Shown: positions 1 through 9,114 of the stretch, one piece after another | Layout: every line of letters starts with the position of its first letter | Numbering within the stretch: the stretch's first letter is position 1 | NCBI GenBank assembly: GCA_002792115.1 | Contig: PFNQ01000002.1 | Span: forward strand, 1-38,212 | Direction of reading: 5' to 3' | Length of the DNA: 38,212 bases | DNA from: Candidatus Woesearchaeota archaeon CG_4_10_14_0_2_um_filter_33_13 | Lineage (GTDB): Archaea > Nanobdellota > Nanobdellia > Woesearchaeales > GW2011-AR9 | Position numbers and translations under genes: made by a program | The notes under the pieces: generated by a model | Seen by the model: the letters and a program-made list of their open reading frames with translations, nothing else | Told to the model about the DNA's origin: nothing | The model's database searches: none

Positions 1-18
1 AGTTGACTTTTCTATTAA

Positions 19-1209
19 ATGCTTTCAAGAGTTTATAACTTTCATGACGTAACTGGTGCTACCCACAAGGAAGTGGGGGTTGAAGAGATAGTTGATGATG
101 CCGTAGATAAAGGATTATCTGGTCTTGTAGTTATAAGTTCTGGGAATTTTTCTGAAGCAATTAGTGATGAAATTGCTAAGCGCGGATTAAAATTAGAATT
201 ATATAATTTGGTCAATGGCATTCCTAAAAGTAAAAATGAAGTGAGAATTCCTAATGGTCAAATTTTAAGAACTGCTAAAGAAAGAATACAATTAGTTCGC
301 GATGTAAGGGGTCTTGAAGGAGCATTAGATGATTACACGGATTTTTTCCCTAAATCTTATACTGCACACGCTAGGTTAATTTTGCAAAGTCGACCAGATT
401 ATGTTCTTTGTCCAATTGGTTCTGGTAAATTATGGTTATCTTTAGTTAGGGAAGTTGAAGCAACTGACTCAAATAGTCGAGTGATTGGCATTACTCCCAG
501 GGGAAAAAATGCTTTCTTCTTTTCAACTAGTGGAAAAAAATTTGATTTATCCTCTGTTGCGGATAAATTAACTGCACCTTATACTCATTTCCAGCACGAA
601 GTATTGTCCCATGGTCCAAGGCACACTGTTGCAGAGGTTTCTGAAAAACAGTTAAAGAGAGCATATAAACATGCACAAATGGAAGGTTGTGATTGTGAAC
701 CAAGTGGAGCAGCAGGTTTTGTATTTTATGATTCTAGTTTTAGAAAAGATGTTAGTCTGAATTTAAGTGATAGAGTTATGATTGTTTCTACCGGTAAGGG
801 TTTTAAAGCGGAAGTGGCTGACATGAAAAGGAGGGAGTCTGGAATTAAAATGAAAGTAGCAACAGTTACAACTGCATTATTTTTAGGCTTTACGGCTTTA
901 ACTTTTGGTTATTTTAGAGCTTTGCAAGATCAACATGATGCGCAAGAAATTATGTCTGTTCTTCCGGATAACAAATATGGAAGAGAAGTTTTAGAATTTG
1001 TAGCCTTAAGAGAAGGTGTGTCTTCTCCTTTCAGACTTGATTCTCAGCAAGCTTCTGATGCTTTAACACTTTATATGATGAATTCTGACGGTTTATCTTT
1101 TGTGCAAGGTTCTGTTGATCCTAAGAAAGCAGAATTATATCAAGATTTTGCTATGCGTTGCAGAAATCACGGTAGGCCAGATTTCAAATATTGTGAACCA
1201 CAGGTTTAG
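19..1209 (+). CDS. PLP-dependent fold-type-II-like protein (threonine synthase/cysteine synthase superfamily) with C-terminal TM segment
   Basis: Motifs VVISSGNFSEA (SSGN loop), CPIGSGKLW, EPSGAAGF; candidate Schiff-base Lys in ATHKEVG; hydrophobic ATVTTALFLGFTALTFGYF segment near residue 280. Confidence 0.65.
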   Translation: MLSRVYNFHDVTGATHKEVGVEEIVDDAVDKGLSGLVVISSGNFSEAISDEIAKRGLKLELYNLVNGIPKSKNEVRIPNGQILRTAKERIQLVRDVRGLEGALDDYTDFFPKSYTAHARLILQSRPDYVLCPIGSGKLWLSLVREVEATDSNSRVIGITPRGKNAFFFSTSGKKFDLSSVADKLTAPYTHFQHEVLSHGPRHTVAEVSEKQLKRAYKHAQMEGCDCEPSGAAGFVFYDSSFRKDVSLNLSDRVMIVSTGKGFKAEVADMKRRESGIKMKVATVTTALFLGFTALTFGYFRALQDQHDAQEIMSVLPDNKYGREVLEFVALREGVSSPFRLDSQQASDALTLYMMNSDGLSFVQGSVDPKKAELYQDFAMRCRNHGRPDFKYCEPQV

Positions 1210-1272
1210 TCATTCTATCGTAAACATTAGTAACAAATCTAATATGGTTTTACTCTGGAAATAATCTTCTCA

Positions 1273-1842
1273 TTATTCTATCTTCTTTAATCCTTTCCAC
1301 CACTCGTTTGGATCAGTGTTTTCAATTTCAGTTAAAAGTAGTTTTGCTGATTCTGTTTTAAGGATTGTTTTAATATTGTCGATCCAATTTTGAGCATCAG
1401 CATATCCAATTTTGATATACTCTTTTGCTTGCACAGCATTTTCTAGAAGATCAGCATCTCTAGCAACTCTTGCTTCTTTAGTTTCTCTTTTCTGAAATTC
1501 AGTTAAGAACTGTAACAACTCATCTCCGTAACCATCTAACTCTTTCATCTGTTCTGCATGTGCTTTTGACTCTGCTTCCTTAAAATCAATATAGCGATGA
1601 CCAACTTTATGTAAATCATTTAATCTAGCTTCATGAATGTCGTTGAATAAACACATCATCACAACTTTATGGACATCAACCTTTTCTATCTTTGCTAAGA
1701 AATAGCCAATGACTGCTGCTCGTTGTGAATGTTCAGCAACATTTTCTGGATCATTAACATTAATCAACCACCAACCACTTCTTTTAACTCTTTTTAATTG
1801 GCCAGTTTCATACAAAAAGTTTGCAATTTTCTTAATGGTCAT
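1273..1842 (-). CDS. HD-domain hydrolase (HDDC2/YfbR-like)
   Basis: NVAEHSQRAAVIGYFLA...CLFNDIHEARLNDL...ARDADLLENAVQAKEY pattern of HD phosphohydrolases. Confidence 0.8.
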   Translation of the reverse strand: MTIKKIANFLYETGQLKRVKRSGWWLINVNDPENVAEHSQRAAVIGYFLAKIEKVDVHKVVMMCLFNDIHEARLNDLHKVGHRYIDFKEAESKAHAEQMKELDGYGDELLQFLTEFQKRETKEARVARDADLLENAVQAKEYIKIGYADAQNWIDNIKTILKTESAKLLLTEIENTDPNEWWKGLKKIE

Positions 1843-1872
1843 TTTTATTTTTTTTATTTTTATAAATTCTTA

Positions 1873-2433
1873 TCAATTTCTTTTTAATTTCAAATCCAAA
1901 ACTAAGTCTTCTAACTTTCTTAAATCATACTTGATGCCGTCTACCTTTCTTCTGATTTCGTTGTCCCTGAAATCAAATTTTAATAATTGGCCATACAATT
2001 CGTCAACTTCATCTTTAATTTTAATAACTTTGTCTACTTCTCCCTTTCCAGCAAGGTAAACAGCTTTTCTTACTAACTCTCCAGGTAAGTCTGCTACTCC
2101 TAAAACAAAATGTTCTGGAGCAACTTTTAAGTCTATCAACTTACCATTTTTAACAAAGTTAAAATAAAGTATTGCTTCAACATATTCTTGAATCGCTACT
2201 TTGTAAGAGCCTTCACAACTCATCTTAGGACTATGCTTAGACATATTATCCAGGGCAGCTTTTTCTTTTTCAATCTGAACAATCAATTTAGCAGCTTCAA
2301 CAATCTCATCTCTATGTATGGCGTAGATGATTTGTTTACTTAATTTTAGAACGTCTCTTGATTTTTTGATCAAAAGTTCTCTTTCAGAGTCATAATCTTG
2401 GATGTATTTGATTAATTTTGTGTAATTTACCAT
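1873..2433 (-). CDS. Translin family protein
   Basis: All-helical; YVEAILYFNFVKNGKL...LGVADLPGELVRKAV resembles archaeal translin/TRAX. Confidence 0.75.
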   Translation of the reverse strand: MVNYTKLIKYIQDYDSERELLIKKSRDVLKLSKQIIYAIHRDEIVEAAKLIVQIEKEKAALDNMSKHSPKMSCEGSYKVAIQEYVEAILYFNFVKNGKLIDLKVAPEHFVLGVADLPGELVRKAVYLAGKGEVDKVIKIKDEVDELYGQLLKFDFRDNEIRRKVDGIKYDLRKLEDLVLDLKLKRN

Positions 2434-2470
2434 TTTTGTCTTACTCTCTATTTTGTTTATAATACTTTCT

Positions 2471-3331
2471 CTAAAATGTATCTTCTAAGCTGTTACTATT
2501 ATTTAAACGTTGATAAGTTACTTGCAAATATGGTCCAGAAAGAGTCTCACAGGCCATTTCTCTATTTTGATCTGAATCAAATGATGGTGTCCAGGGAATT
2601 GTTTGGAAAAAACGATCTCTTCTGAAGTCTGTGCGAAAGGATTGCCATTTAAACCAACCCATCTCTCCAAAATAATTTATCCCGTAATCTGTTAAAGAAA
2701 AGGTGATTACTGAATCCTCAGCAACAACACCCATCACTAACTTACCTTGTGGATTAATTGAGTAAATGTCTCTTTCATCACCAAAAATTTTTAACAAATC
2801 GTCAGTACTAGGTAATCCGTGAAAATCTACTTCCTGTCTAGCTTGGAAATAAGCATCTCTTTGATCAAGGTTTCCTTTCTGTGCTTGAGAAAAATATTCT
2901 GCAATAAGTTTTTTTGCAAAATCTGTTGGATGGATATGGTAAACCCTTACTTCCGGATGTTTCTTCATTAACTCCTCTAATTTGTCTGAGTCAATACTCA
3001 CTTTAGTATAACCTACGCATTGTCCTTGATGACAATAAACGTTGCCATTAAATTTGTCATCATTTTCATTTACTCCTACTTCAATCCATTCTTGAGTTTG
3101 TGGAAGGAATGCATAAGCTTCTTCTTGATCTGCTGTTCTAGCTATCTCTGCTAAATCTTTTAAACCATCTTCTAAGGATTTTGTTGCAACTTGCCTTTTG
3201 TTGTTGTCTAAATTAAGAGAAAGAGTTTCAACAGCTACTATCTCTGGTGGGGATCTGGAACATTGGTAGCCTACTCCCAAACCGACTAATAAAGCCAAAC
3301 CTGCAATTATTGTTTTTGTTCTTGTTAGCAT
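2471..3331 (-). CDS. Secreted or membrane-anchored protein with JAMM/MPN-like HxHP...PSxxD motif
   Basis: N-terminal hydrophobic anchor; VYHIHPTD...FHGLPSTDDL. Confidence 0.45.
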   Translation of the reverse strand: MLTRTKTIIAGLALLVGLGVGYQCSRSPPEIVAVETLSLNLDNNKRQVATKSLEDGLKDLAEIARTADQEEAYAFLPQTQEWIEVGVNENDDKFNGNVYCHQGQCVGYTKVSIDSDKLEELMKKHPEVRVYHIHPTDFAKKLIAEYFSQAQKGNLDQRDAYFQARQEVDFHGLPSTDDLLKIFGDERDIYSINPQGKLVMGVVAEDSVITFSLTDYGINYFGEMGWFKWQSFRTDFRRDRFFQTIPWTPSFDSDQNREMACETLSGPYLQVTYQRLNNSNSLEDTF

Positions 3332-3480
3332 AATTTCATTTGTTTTTTATTTCTTCTTTATAAAATTTTGTAAATTTTCATAACTTAACAGTGCTAACAG
3401 CACTTTATTTCAACTAACAGAAACATTTATATAACCAACACTTTCTTTACAGCTTAATCACTTGGGGGTGCATTATTAAA

Positions 3481-3708
3481 ATGGATGAAGGATCAAGACC
3501 ATTGGACACATTAAATCATGCAAGGGGTAAAAACGTCATGCTTGACTTAAAAAACGGAGTAAGTTATATTGGAAAGTTAAAAGCTTTTGATATTCACATT
3601 AATATCGTTTTAGAAGACGCGGAAGAAAGAAAAGATGGTACTGTAACCAGAAAATTGGGTACGGTCTTTGTAAGAGGAGACACCATCACGATAATTTCTC
3701 CAGCTTAA
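3481..3708 (+). CDS. Archaeal Sm/LSm-like RNA-binding protein
   Basis: Sm1/Sm2 pattern GKNVMLDLKNGVSYIGKLKAFDIHINIVLEDAEE...LGTVFVRGDTITIISP. Confidence 0.92.
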   Translation: MDEGSRPLDTLNHARGKNVMLDLKNGVSYIGKLKAFDIHINIVLEDAEERKDGTVTRKLGTVFVRGDTITIISPA

Positions 3709-3731
3709 ATTTTTTAGATTAGAGAAAGAAA

Positions 3732-3908
3732 ATGACCAAAGGAACAGCAAGTATGGGCCGCAAATCTGGCAAGAAGACACATATAATCTGTAGAAGATGT
3801 GGGGGATTTTCCTTTCACGTTAGAAAGAAAAGATGCTCTTCTTGTGGTTACGGAGAGACTGCTACCATGCGGAAGTATAGTTGGAACAAGAAAAATTCTG
3901 CTGATTAA
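3732..3908 (+). CDS. rpl37e: Ribosomal protein L37e (eL37), 58 aa, absent from ORF track
   Basis: Manual translation [58 protein letters not shown]; CxxC...CxxC zinc motif; directly downstream of LSm as in many archaea. Confidence 0.93.
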   Translation: MTKGTASMGRKSGKKTHIICRRCGGFSFHVRKKRCSSCGYGETATMRKYSWNKKNSAD

Positions 3909-3939
3909 ATTAGATTTATTTTTTTATTACTTTTTTTTG

Positions 3940-4470
3940 ATGTCCAAATCAACAGCAAGGTGGTTTGATGAGAACTTATCTTTGTTGGAAGATCTAGTTT
4001 ATAGTTTCGATGATTCTGTTAATTTTTCTTCTTCGGATTCTTTAGCAATTGTAGTTCATCCTTTTTTTAGGCTAGATAAATATTTTCTTGATGATTATCC
4101 GATGAGAATGGAAAAATTTCTGAGAGAATATTCTGGTCCTATTTTAATAATGGAAGAATCCATTCCCAATAAACTGTATACTACTGTTAATCGCGTTAAC
4201 GCTTCTGAAATTACACCACTTAGGTATTACCTCCCAACATTAGTGGGTGATCCTGAACCAGAATTGAATAGTTGGAAAGATTTACATCATTTTTTATCTT
4301 GCTTTTCTATACCTCATTTTAAATTGGGCGGTGGTTTATTAGCAGATGGTCATTATGTTGATGATCGTGGTTGTTTAGGTTATACTCAACATCGATTAAA
4401 AAGATGGGGATTTAAAACAGAATTAATGCCAGGATTATCTTTTGGTATAAGCGACTTAATTGTAAAATAA
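3940..4470 (+). CDS. Hypothetical protein (start corrected from 3799 to ATG at 3940)
   Basis: In-frame ATG MSKSTARWFDENL; the upstream extension is out-of-frame with and inside the L37e gene. Confidence 0.6.
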   Translation: MSKSTARWFDENLSLLEDLVYSFDDSVNFSSSDSLAIVVHPFFRLDKYFLDDYPMRMEKFLREYSGPILIMEESIPNKLYTTVNRVNASEITPLRYYLPTLVGDPEPELNSWKDLHHFLSCFSIPHFKLGGGLLADGHYVDDRGCLGYTQHRLKRWGFKTELMPGLSFGISDLIVK

Positions 4471-4490
4471 TTTTAATCTGTTGTATATTA

Positions 4491-5165
4491 TTAACTTGTA
4501 AATGTTTGATTTTCAAAAGAGTCTAAACAACCTTGTTTAATCTGTTTGTATTTTATTTCTGAGCACAATTCTGGGTTATTGCTTAGTTTTGCAATCTTCG
4601 TTCTACAAGAATCTTGAGATATGTCATTACTTAATTGTCCGCATAGCTCAATTTTTAAGGTTGATTTAGCAATTGTGGTAATGCATTTATCTTTATCTAT
4701 TGTATTTAGAAATTCGCACAATAAACTGTCATTAGTAGCAATAGCAATCTTTTCCCTACATTTTAGTTGCTGAGTTACATCAACAATTAAAGGGCACAAT
4801 TCATTATTATTGTTATTTATTGCTAACTGATAATGGCAATTATCTTTCCAGTAAGGATCGATAATTTGTTTACATATTTTTTGCTCATTCTTAGCAACTG
4901 CAACTTGATACATGCAATTTTCTTGAACTTTATCATCAGTAATCTCATCACATATTGTTAAATCTTTATTTTTTCCTGCAAGATCAGAAAGACAAGAATT
5001 CTTCAAAGTGACATCATTAATATTATTACATTGAATTGCTTCTAAATAACAATTATCCCTTTCAATTCCTTCTAGTGTTACACAATCTGGGGAACTAGAT
5101 AAGTGGGTTGTACAAGCACTTAAAAATAAAATAAATATTACCAATAACGCTATGACTGTTTTCAT
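4491..5165 (-). CDS. Lipoprotein with tandem Cys-rich ~30-aa repeats
   Basis: Lipobox-like LFLSAC; recurring C-x2-I...(K/D)xxC...(I/V)A...(L/I)C units. Confidence 0.6.
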   Translation of the reverse strand: MKTVIALLVIFILFLSACTTHLSSSPDCVTLEGIERDNCYLEAIQCNNINDVTLKNSCLSDLAGKNKDLTICDEITDDKVQENCMYQVAVAKNEQKICKQIIDPYWKDNCHYQLAINNNNNELCPLIVDVTQQLKCREKIAIATNDSLLCEFLNTIDKDKCITTIAKSTLKIELCGQLSNDISQDSCRTKIAKLSNNPELCSEIKYKQIKQGCLDSFENQTFTS

Positions 5166-5233
5166 TGAATGAAGAACTAAAATCTTAGTTTTTAAATCTT
5201 ATGGAAGTTATCTCTCAAAGGTTCTGATAAATT

Positions 5234-5677
5234 TTATCTTTCATGAATTACAATCAAAGATTGGGTTCTGTCTACTCCTGGAATATTTTGAAACTTTTTT
5301 AACAAAAATTTATCATAACCCTCAACATCTTTGACTCTGACCCTTACTACCATATCAGTGCCACCAGTAACAATATCTACTTTTTCAACTTCAGGCAAAA
5401 AACTAATTTCTTTTGCTAATTGGTGTTGATCTTTCTTTAACTCTCTTAAAACTTTGTAATCAGCTGAAACAAGGATAATGGCAGAGAAGTCTTTACCTAA
5501 TTTTTTATAATCTAAATCTATCGTAAATCTCTTGATAATACCCTCTTGTTTAAGTTTTCTGATTCTGTTATGGATTGTAGTTACGGGCAGCAAAGTTTTT
5601 TTAGCAATTTGTCTAGTAGTAAAGTCACCATGCTCTTTTAGTATTTCTATAATTTTCTGGTCTTTTTCGTCTATCAT
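5234..5677 (-). CDS. Lrp/AsnC family transcriptional regulator
   Basis: N-terminal wHTH (TTRQIAKKTLLPVTTIHNRIRKLKQEGIIKRFTI) plus RAM-like C-terminal domain. Confidence 0.93.
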   Translation of the reverse strand: MIDEKDQKIIEILKEHGDFTTRQIAKKTLLPVTTIHNRIRKLKQEGIIKRFTIDLDYKKLGKDFSAIILVSADYKVLRELKKDQHQLAKEISFLPEVEKVDIVTGGTDMVVRVRVKDVEGYDKFLLKKFQNIPGVDRTQSLIVIHER

Positions 5678-5687
5678 TTGTTTATAT

Positions 5688-5705
5688 TTGGAACAAATGT
5701 TCCAA
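5688..5705. promoter_or_regulatory. Palindromic operator candidate of the Lrp/AsnC regulator
   Basis: TTGGAACA-AA-TGTTCCAA, 8-bp perfect arms, beside TATA-like tatatataaatatt on the minus strand. Confidence 0.6.
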
Positions 5706-5917
5706 TATATATAAATATTGTGGTAAAAATGGTGTTAATTCCGCTTTTATTTGGGATTGATTTATAAACCATTAATGTGTATAGTCTGTTATGAAAACAA
5801 AAACAGAATCTTCAGAAGATAGGGAGTTAGAAATTGAACTGTTAAGAATCAAGCTAGCGAAATCACTTGGGTTTATGGCTGGCAGATTTATTTGTTAGGC
5901 TTAGGAAATGAATTAAA

Positions 5918-6961
5918 ATGGAGGAAAATAAAATGATAACATTACCAAAAGGATATACGCCAAAATTGGATTTTTTTGCTACGGAAGCGGCAATAAAATT
6001 AGTTAAGGATACGTTTGAAGAAAAATTAGCTAAGAAACTATCTTTGCATCGGGTAACTGCACCCCGTTTTTTGATTGTTGGGGATGGTTTACAAGATGAT
6101 TTAGCTGGAACACAAACTCCAGTTAGTTTTAAAGCGAAACACACTTCTACACCCATCGAAGTTGTTCATAGTTTAGCTAAATGGAAACGTTATGCTTTAG
6201 GCAAATATGAATTTAAACATGGCACTGGCCTTTACACTGACATGGATGCTATTCGTAAGGATGAAGATTTAGATGAGATTCACAGCCTTTATGTTGATCA
6301 GTGGGATTGGGAAAGGGTTGTTAGTAAAGATGAAAGAAGTTTAGATTTTTTGAAATCAATTGTTAAGAAAATTTACGCGGCTATCTTAGAAACACATAAA
6401 CATGTTGTGAAAGAGTTTCCTGTGTTAAAGCGTGAATTGCCTGAAAGTATTACTTTTTTACATACTGAAGAACTAGAAGAATTATATCCTTCTCTTAGTG
6501 CTAAGGATAGGGAGAAAGAGATTGCTAAAAAATATGGGGCAGTATTTTTAATTGGAATAGGGCATCCATTAAAATCTGGTTTGCCACATGATGTTAGGGC
6601 GACCGATTATGATGATTGGGTAACAGAAACATCTGTCGGAAAAAGAGGATTAAACGGAGATATTTTAGTTTGGGATTCCGTTAGAGAAGATGTTTTAGAA
6701 CTATCTTCAATGGGTATCAGAGTAGCAGCAGAATCTTTATTGATTCAGTTAAAACATATGGGCTTAGAAGAACGAAAAGATTTGGCCTTTCATAAGGCGG
6801 TTTTAGAAGAAAAACTTCCTTTAACAATTGGTGGTGGAATTGGACAATCTAGACTCTGCATGTTTTTATTGCAAAAAGCACATATCGGGGAAGTGCAAGC
6901 GAGTGTCTGGCCTAAAGAAGTTGAAGAAGAATTTGCTAGCCGAAGGATTCCATTGCTCTAG
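5918..6961 (+). CDS. asnA: Aspartate--ammonia ligase (asparagine synthetase A)
   Basis: KLSLHRVTAPRFL...GLQDDLAGTQTPVSFK...GTGLYTDMDAIRKDE...SLYVDQWDWE...LTIGGGIGQSRLCMFLL. Confidence 0.95.
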   Translation: MEENKMITLPKGYTPKLDFFATEAAIKLVKDTFEEKLAKKLSLHRVTAPRFLIVGDGLQDDLAGTQTPVSFKAKHTSTPIEVVHSLAKWKRYALGKYEFKHGTGLYTDMDAIRKDEDLDEIHSLYVDQWDWERVVSKDERSLDFLKSIVKKIYAAILETHKHVVKEFPVLKRELPESITFLHTEELEELYPSLSAKDREKEIAKKYGAVFLIGIGHPLKSGLPHDVRATDYDDWVTETSVGKRGLNGDILVWDSVREDVLELSSMGIRVAAESLLIQLKHMGLEERKDLAFHKAVLEEKLPLTIGGGIGQSRLCMFLLQKAHIGEVQASVWPKEVEEEFASRRIPLL

Positions 6962-6999
6962 TTAGCCAATAGATTTTTATATTCCTTTTTAATTTCATC

Positions 7000-8307
7000 A
7001 TGACTATGGCAAATAAATTTATTAGCATAAAAGAAGCGATTGAACAAGGACAAGGGCAAGTTTCCATTAGAGGGTGGGTTTACCGGGAAAGAGGTTCTAA
7101 CAAACTTAAATTTATCACTTTACGTGATTCTACTAATGTTATTCAATGTGTTTTAGATAGGGGCAATTTTGATAGTACTTGGAGTGAAGTTGATAGTATC
7201 CGGATGGAAACGTCTATGGAACTTTCCGGAGAAATCAAGAAGGATGAACGTGCTCCAACGGGTTATGAATTGCAGGTTAAGGAGTTTAAGGTTGTAGGCA
7301 AGTCTGAAAATTTTCCAATTAACAAGGATCAATCTGTAGAGTTTCTAGCTGATAATAGACATTTATGGTTACGTAGTAGAAGAATGACTTCAATGTTAAA
7401 GATTCGTAGTACTGTTTTTGCTGCTATTGACGAGTTCTTTAAAGGTGAAGGATTTTATGAATATCACTCTCCCATTTTCCAAGCTGTACAATGTGAGGGT
7501 GGAAGTGAGTTATTTTCCGTTAACTATTTTGATAAGAAGGATGTTTTTTTAGCACAAACTTGGCAATTATATGCTGAACCAGCAATTTTTGCATTAGAGA
7601 AAATTTATACTATCTCTCCAAGTTTTAGAGCAGAGAAAAGTAAAACTAGTCGTCATTTAACAGAATACTGGCATGCTGAAATGGAAGTAGCTTGGGCTAA
7701 TTTTGAAGAGATACAAAATTATGGTGAAAGATTATTAAAACATATTGTTAAGAAAGTTTTAGATAATAACAAGCCAGAATTAGAATTATTGGAAAGAGAT
7801 TGGAAAAAGCTTTTACCAACACTTGAGAAACCATTTATCAGGATGACTTACACTGAAGCGCTTAAGATTTTGAAAGATAAATTTGAGATGGATATTGAAT
7901 GGGGCAAAGACTTAAGGACAATTGAAGAAGAGAAATTGGTCAGTCTTTATGATGTTCCTGTTATCTGCACCTATTATCCTAAAAAAGTTAAGGCTTTTTA
8001 TATGACTGAAGATCAAGAGAATCCCGAAGTAGTACAAGGTTGTGATTTCTTAGCTCCCGAGGGAAATGGTGAGATTATTGGTGGAAGTCATCGTGAACAT
8101 GATCTTGAAAAGATTAAAGCAAGGTTGCGTGAACAAGGAGAAGATCCCGCCCAATATGAATTTTATTTAGACACTAGAAGGTATGGTAGTGTTCCTCATG
8201 GTGGTTTCGGCCTAGGAGTAGAAAGGGTAATCAAATGGGTTTGTGGATTAGATAATATTAAAGATGCAATTCCTTTTCCTAGAACCATGGAAAGATATAA
8301 ACCATAA
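7000..8307 (+). CDS. asnS: Asparaginyl-tRNA synthetase (start may be 7000 or 7006)
   Basis: Class II aaRS: OB-fold N-terminus, FRAEKSKTSRHLTEYWHAEMEVAW, GGFGLGVERVIKWVCGLDNIKDAIPFPRT. Confidence 0.93.
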   Translation: MTMANKFISIKEAIEQGQGQVSIRGWVYRERGSNKLKFITLRDSTNVIQCVLDRGNFDSTWSEVDSIRMETSMELSGEIKKDERAPTGYELQVKEFKVVGKSENFPINKDQSVEFLADNRHLWLRSRRMTSMLKIRSTVFAAIDEFFKGEGFYEYHSPIFQAVQCEGGSELFSVNYFDKKDVFLAQTWQLYAEPAIFALEKIYTISPSFRAEKSKTSRHLTEYWHAEMEVAWANFEEIQNYGERLLKHIVKKVLDNNKPELELLERDWKKLLPTLEKPFIRMTYTEALKILKDKFEMDIEWGKDLRTIEEEKLVSLYDVPVICTYYPKKVKAFYMTEDQENPEVVQGCDFLAPEGNGEIIGGSHREHDLEKIKARLREQGEDPAQYEFYLDTRRYGSVPHGGFGLGVERVIKWVCGLDNIKDAIPFPRTMERYKP

Positions 8308-8371
8308 TGGTGAGCACTTTTTAGTGATTACAACCCAAATATTTATATATTTTTAATTCCTTTTTCTTTAA

Positions 8372-9055
8372 ATGAGTGTTGGAGACTGGGGAAAGACTAT
8401 AGTAATGCAAAGTAGGTTACAAGATCATTCTGGTGTTGAAGTAAGAGATGGTACATTCTATTATCAAGGTAGACATATAATTAATCGGTATTCTTCTATA
8501 AATGGTGGGGTGTGTATGGGTGAAGGACAAAGGGAAGCTTTTTTTATTGATTTTGATGATGGTACTTGTCCTTTAGCTAGTGATTTATATGGAAGAGTTA
8601 TCAAAGATATGGTTGATCAACGGAAAGGGGATTGTTCTGATGATGATTTGGCCTTAAGATTGACGTACGAACATATTAAGGAAGCAATGCCTTTTGGTAA
8701 TGTCAGATTTCTTAAAGAGTTATTAAAGCGGTTTGACCGAGCGTATGGTTTACTTAACGATAAGACTATTCCGATTGATGCGTTTATTGCTAACAACGTT
8801 GCAGTTTGTCGGCATTATGCTGTTGCTTCTGCAGGAATTTTAGAAAGATTATCGGAGCATCATCTTATTGATGGAACGGCAAGGGTCAACCGTAACTCAA
8901 TGTATCTTGGTGGTCATGCTTGGTGTAGATATGAACGTAAGGATGGACAAGTTGATATTGTTGATATAATGCAAGAATTTCAAGGCCCATTAAAAGATTC
9001 CTTAAAAGATGCTAAATGGTTTTATTCTCGTCCTGATGATGATCTGCTTAAATAA
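8372..9055 (+). CDS. Transglutaminase-like / EDR1-like cysteine protease-fold protein
   Basis: NNVAVCRHYAVASAGIL ... GGHAWCRY ... VDIVDIM: Cys-His-Asp triad order. Confidence 0.55.
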   Translation: MSVGDWGKTIVMQSRLQDHSGVEVRDGTFYYQGRHIINRYSSINGGVCMGEGQREAFFIDFDDGTCPLASDLYGRVIKDMVDQRKGDCSDDDLALRLTYEHIKEAMPFGNVRFLKELLKRFDRAYGLLNDKTIPIDAFIANNVAVCRHYAVASAGILERLSEHHLIDGTARVNRNSMYLGGHAWCRYERKDGQVDIVDIMQEFQGPLKDSLKDAKWFYSRPDDDLLK

Positions 9056-9114
9056 GTGTTAAGTGGAATTTTGTCAAAAGATTTTTAAATAGTTATTTAA
9101 CCAATCTTTCGTTT

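Noticed and set aside
1709-2059. Plus-strand ORF 116 aa
   Set aside because: Antisense to the HD and translin genes; low-complexity Phe/Ser/Leu translation typical of reverse-strand AT-rich sequence.
5532-6156. ORFs 5532-5714 (+) and 5863-6156 (-)
   Set aside because: Antisense to the confidently identified lrp and asnA genes.
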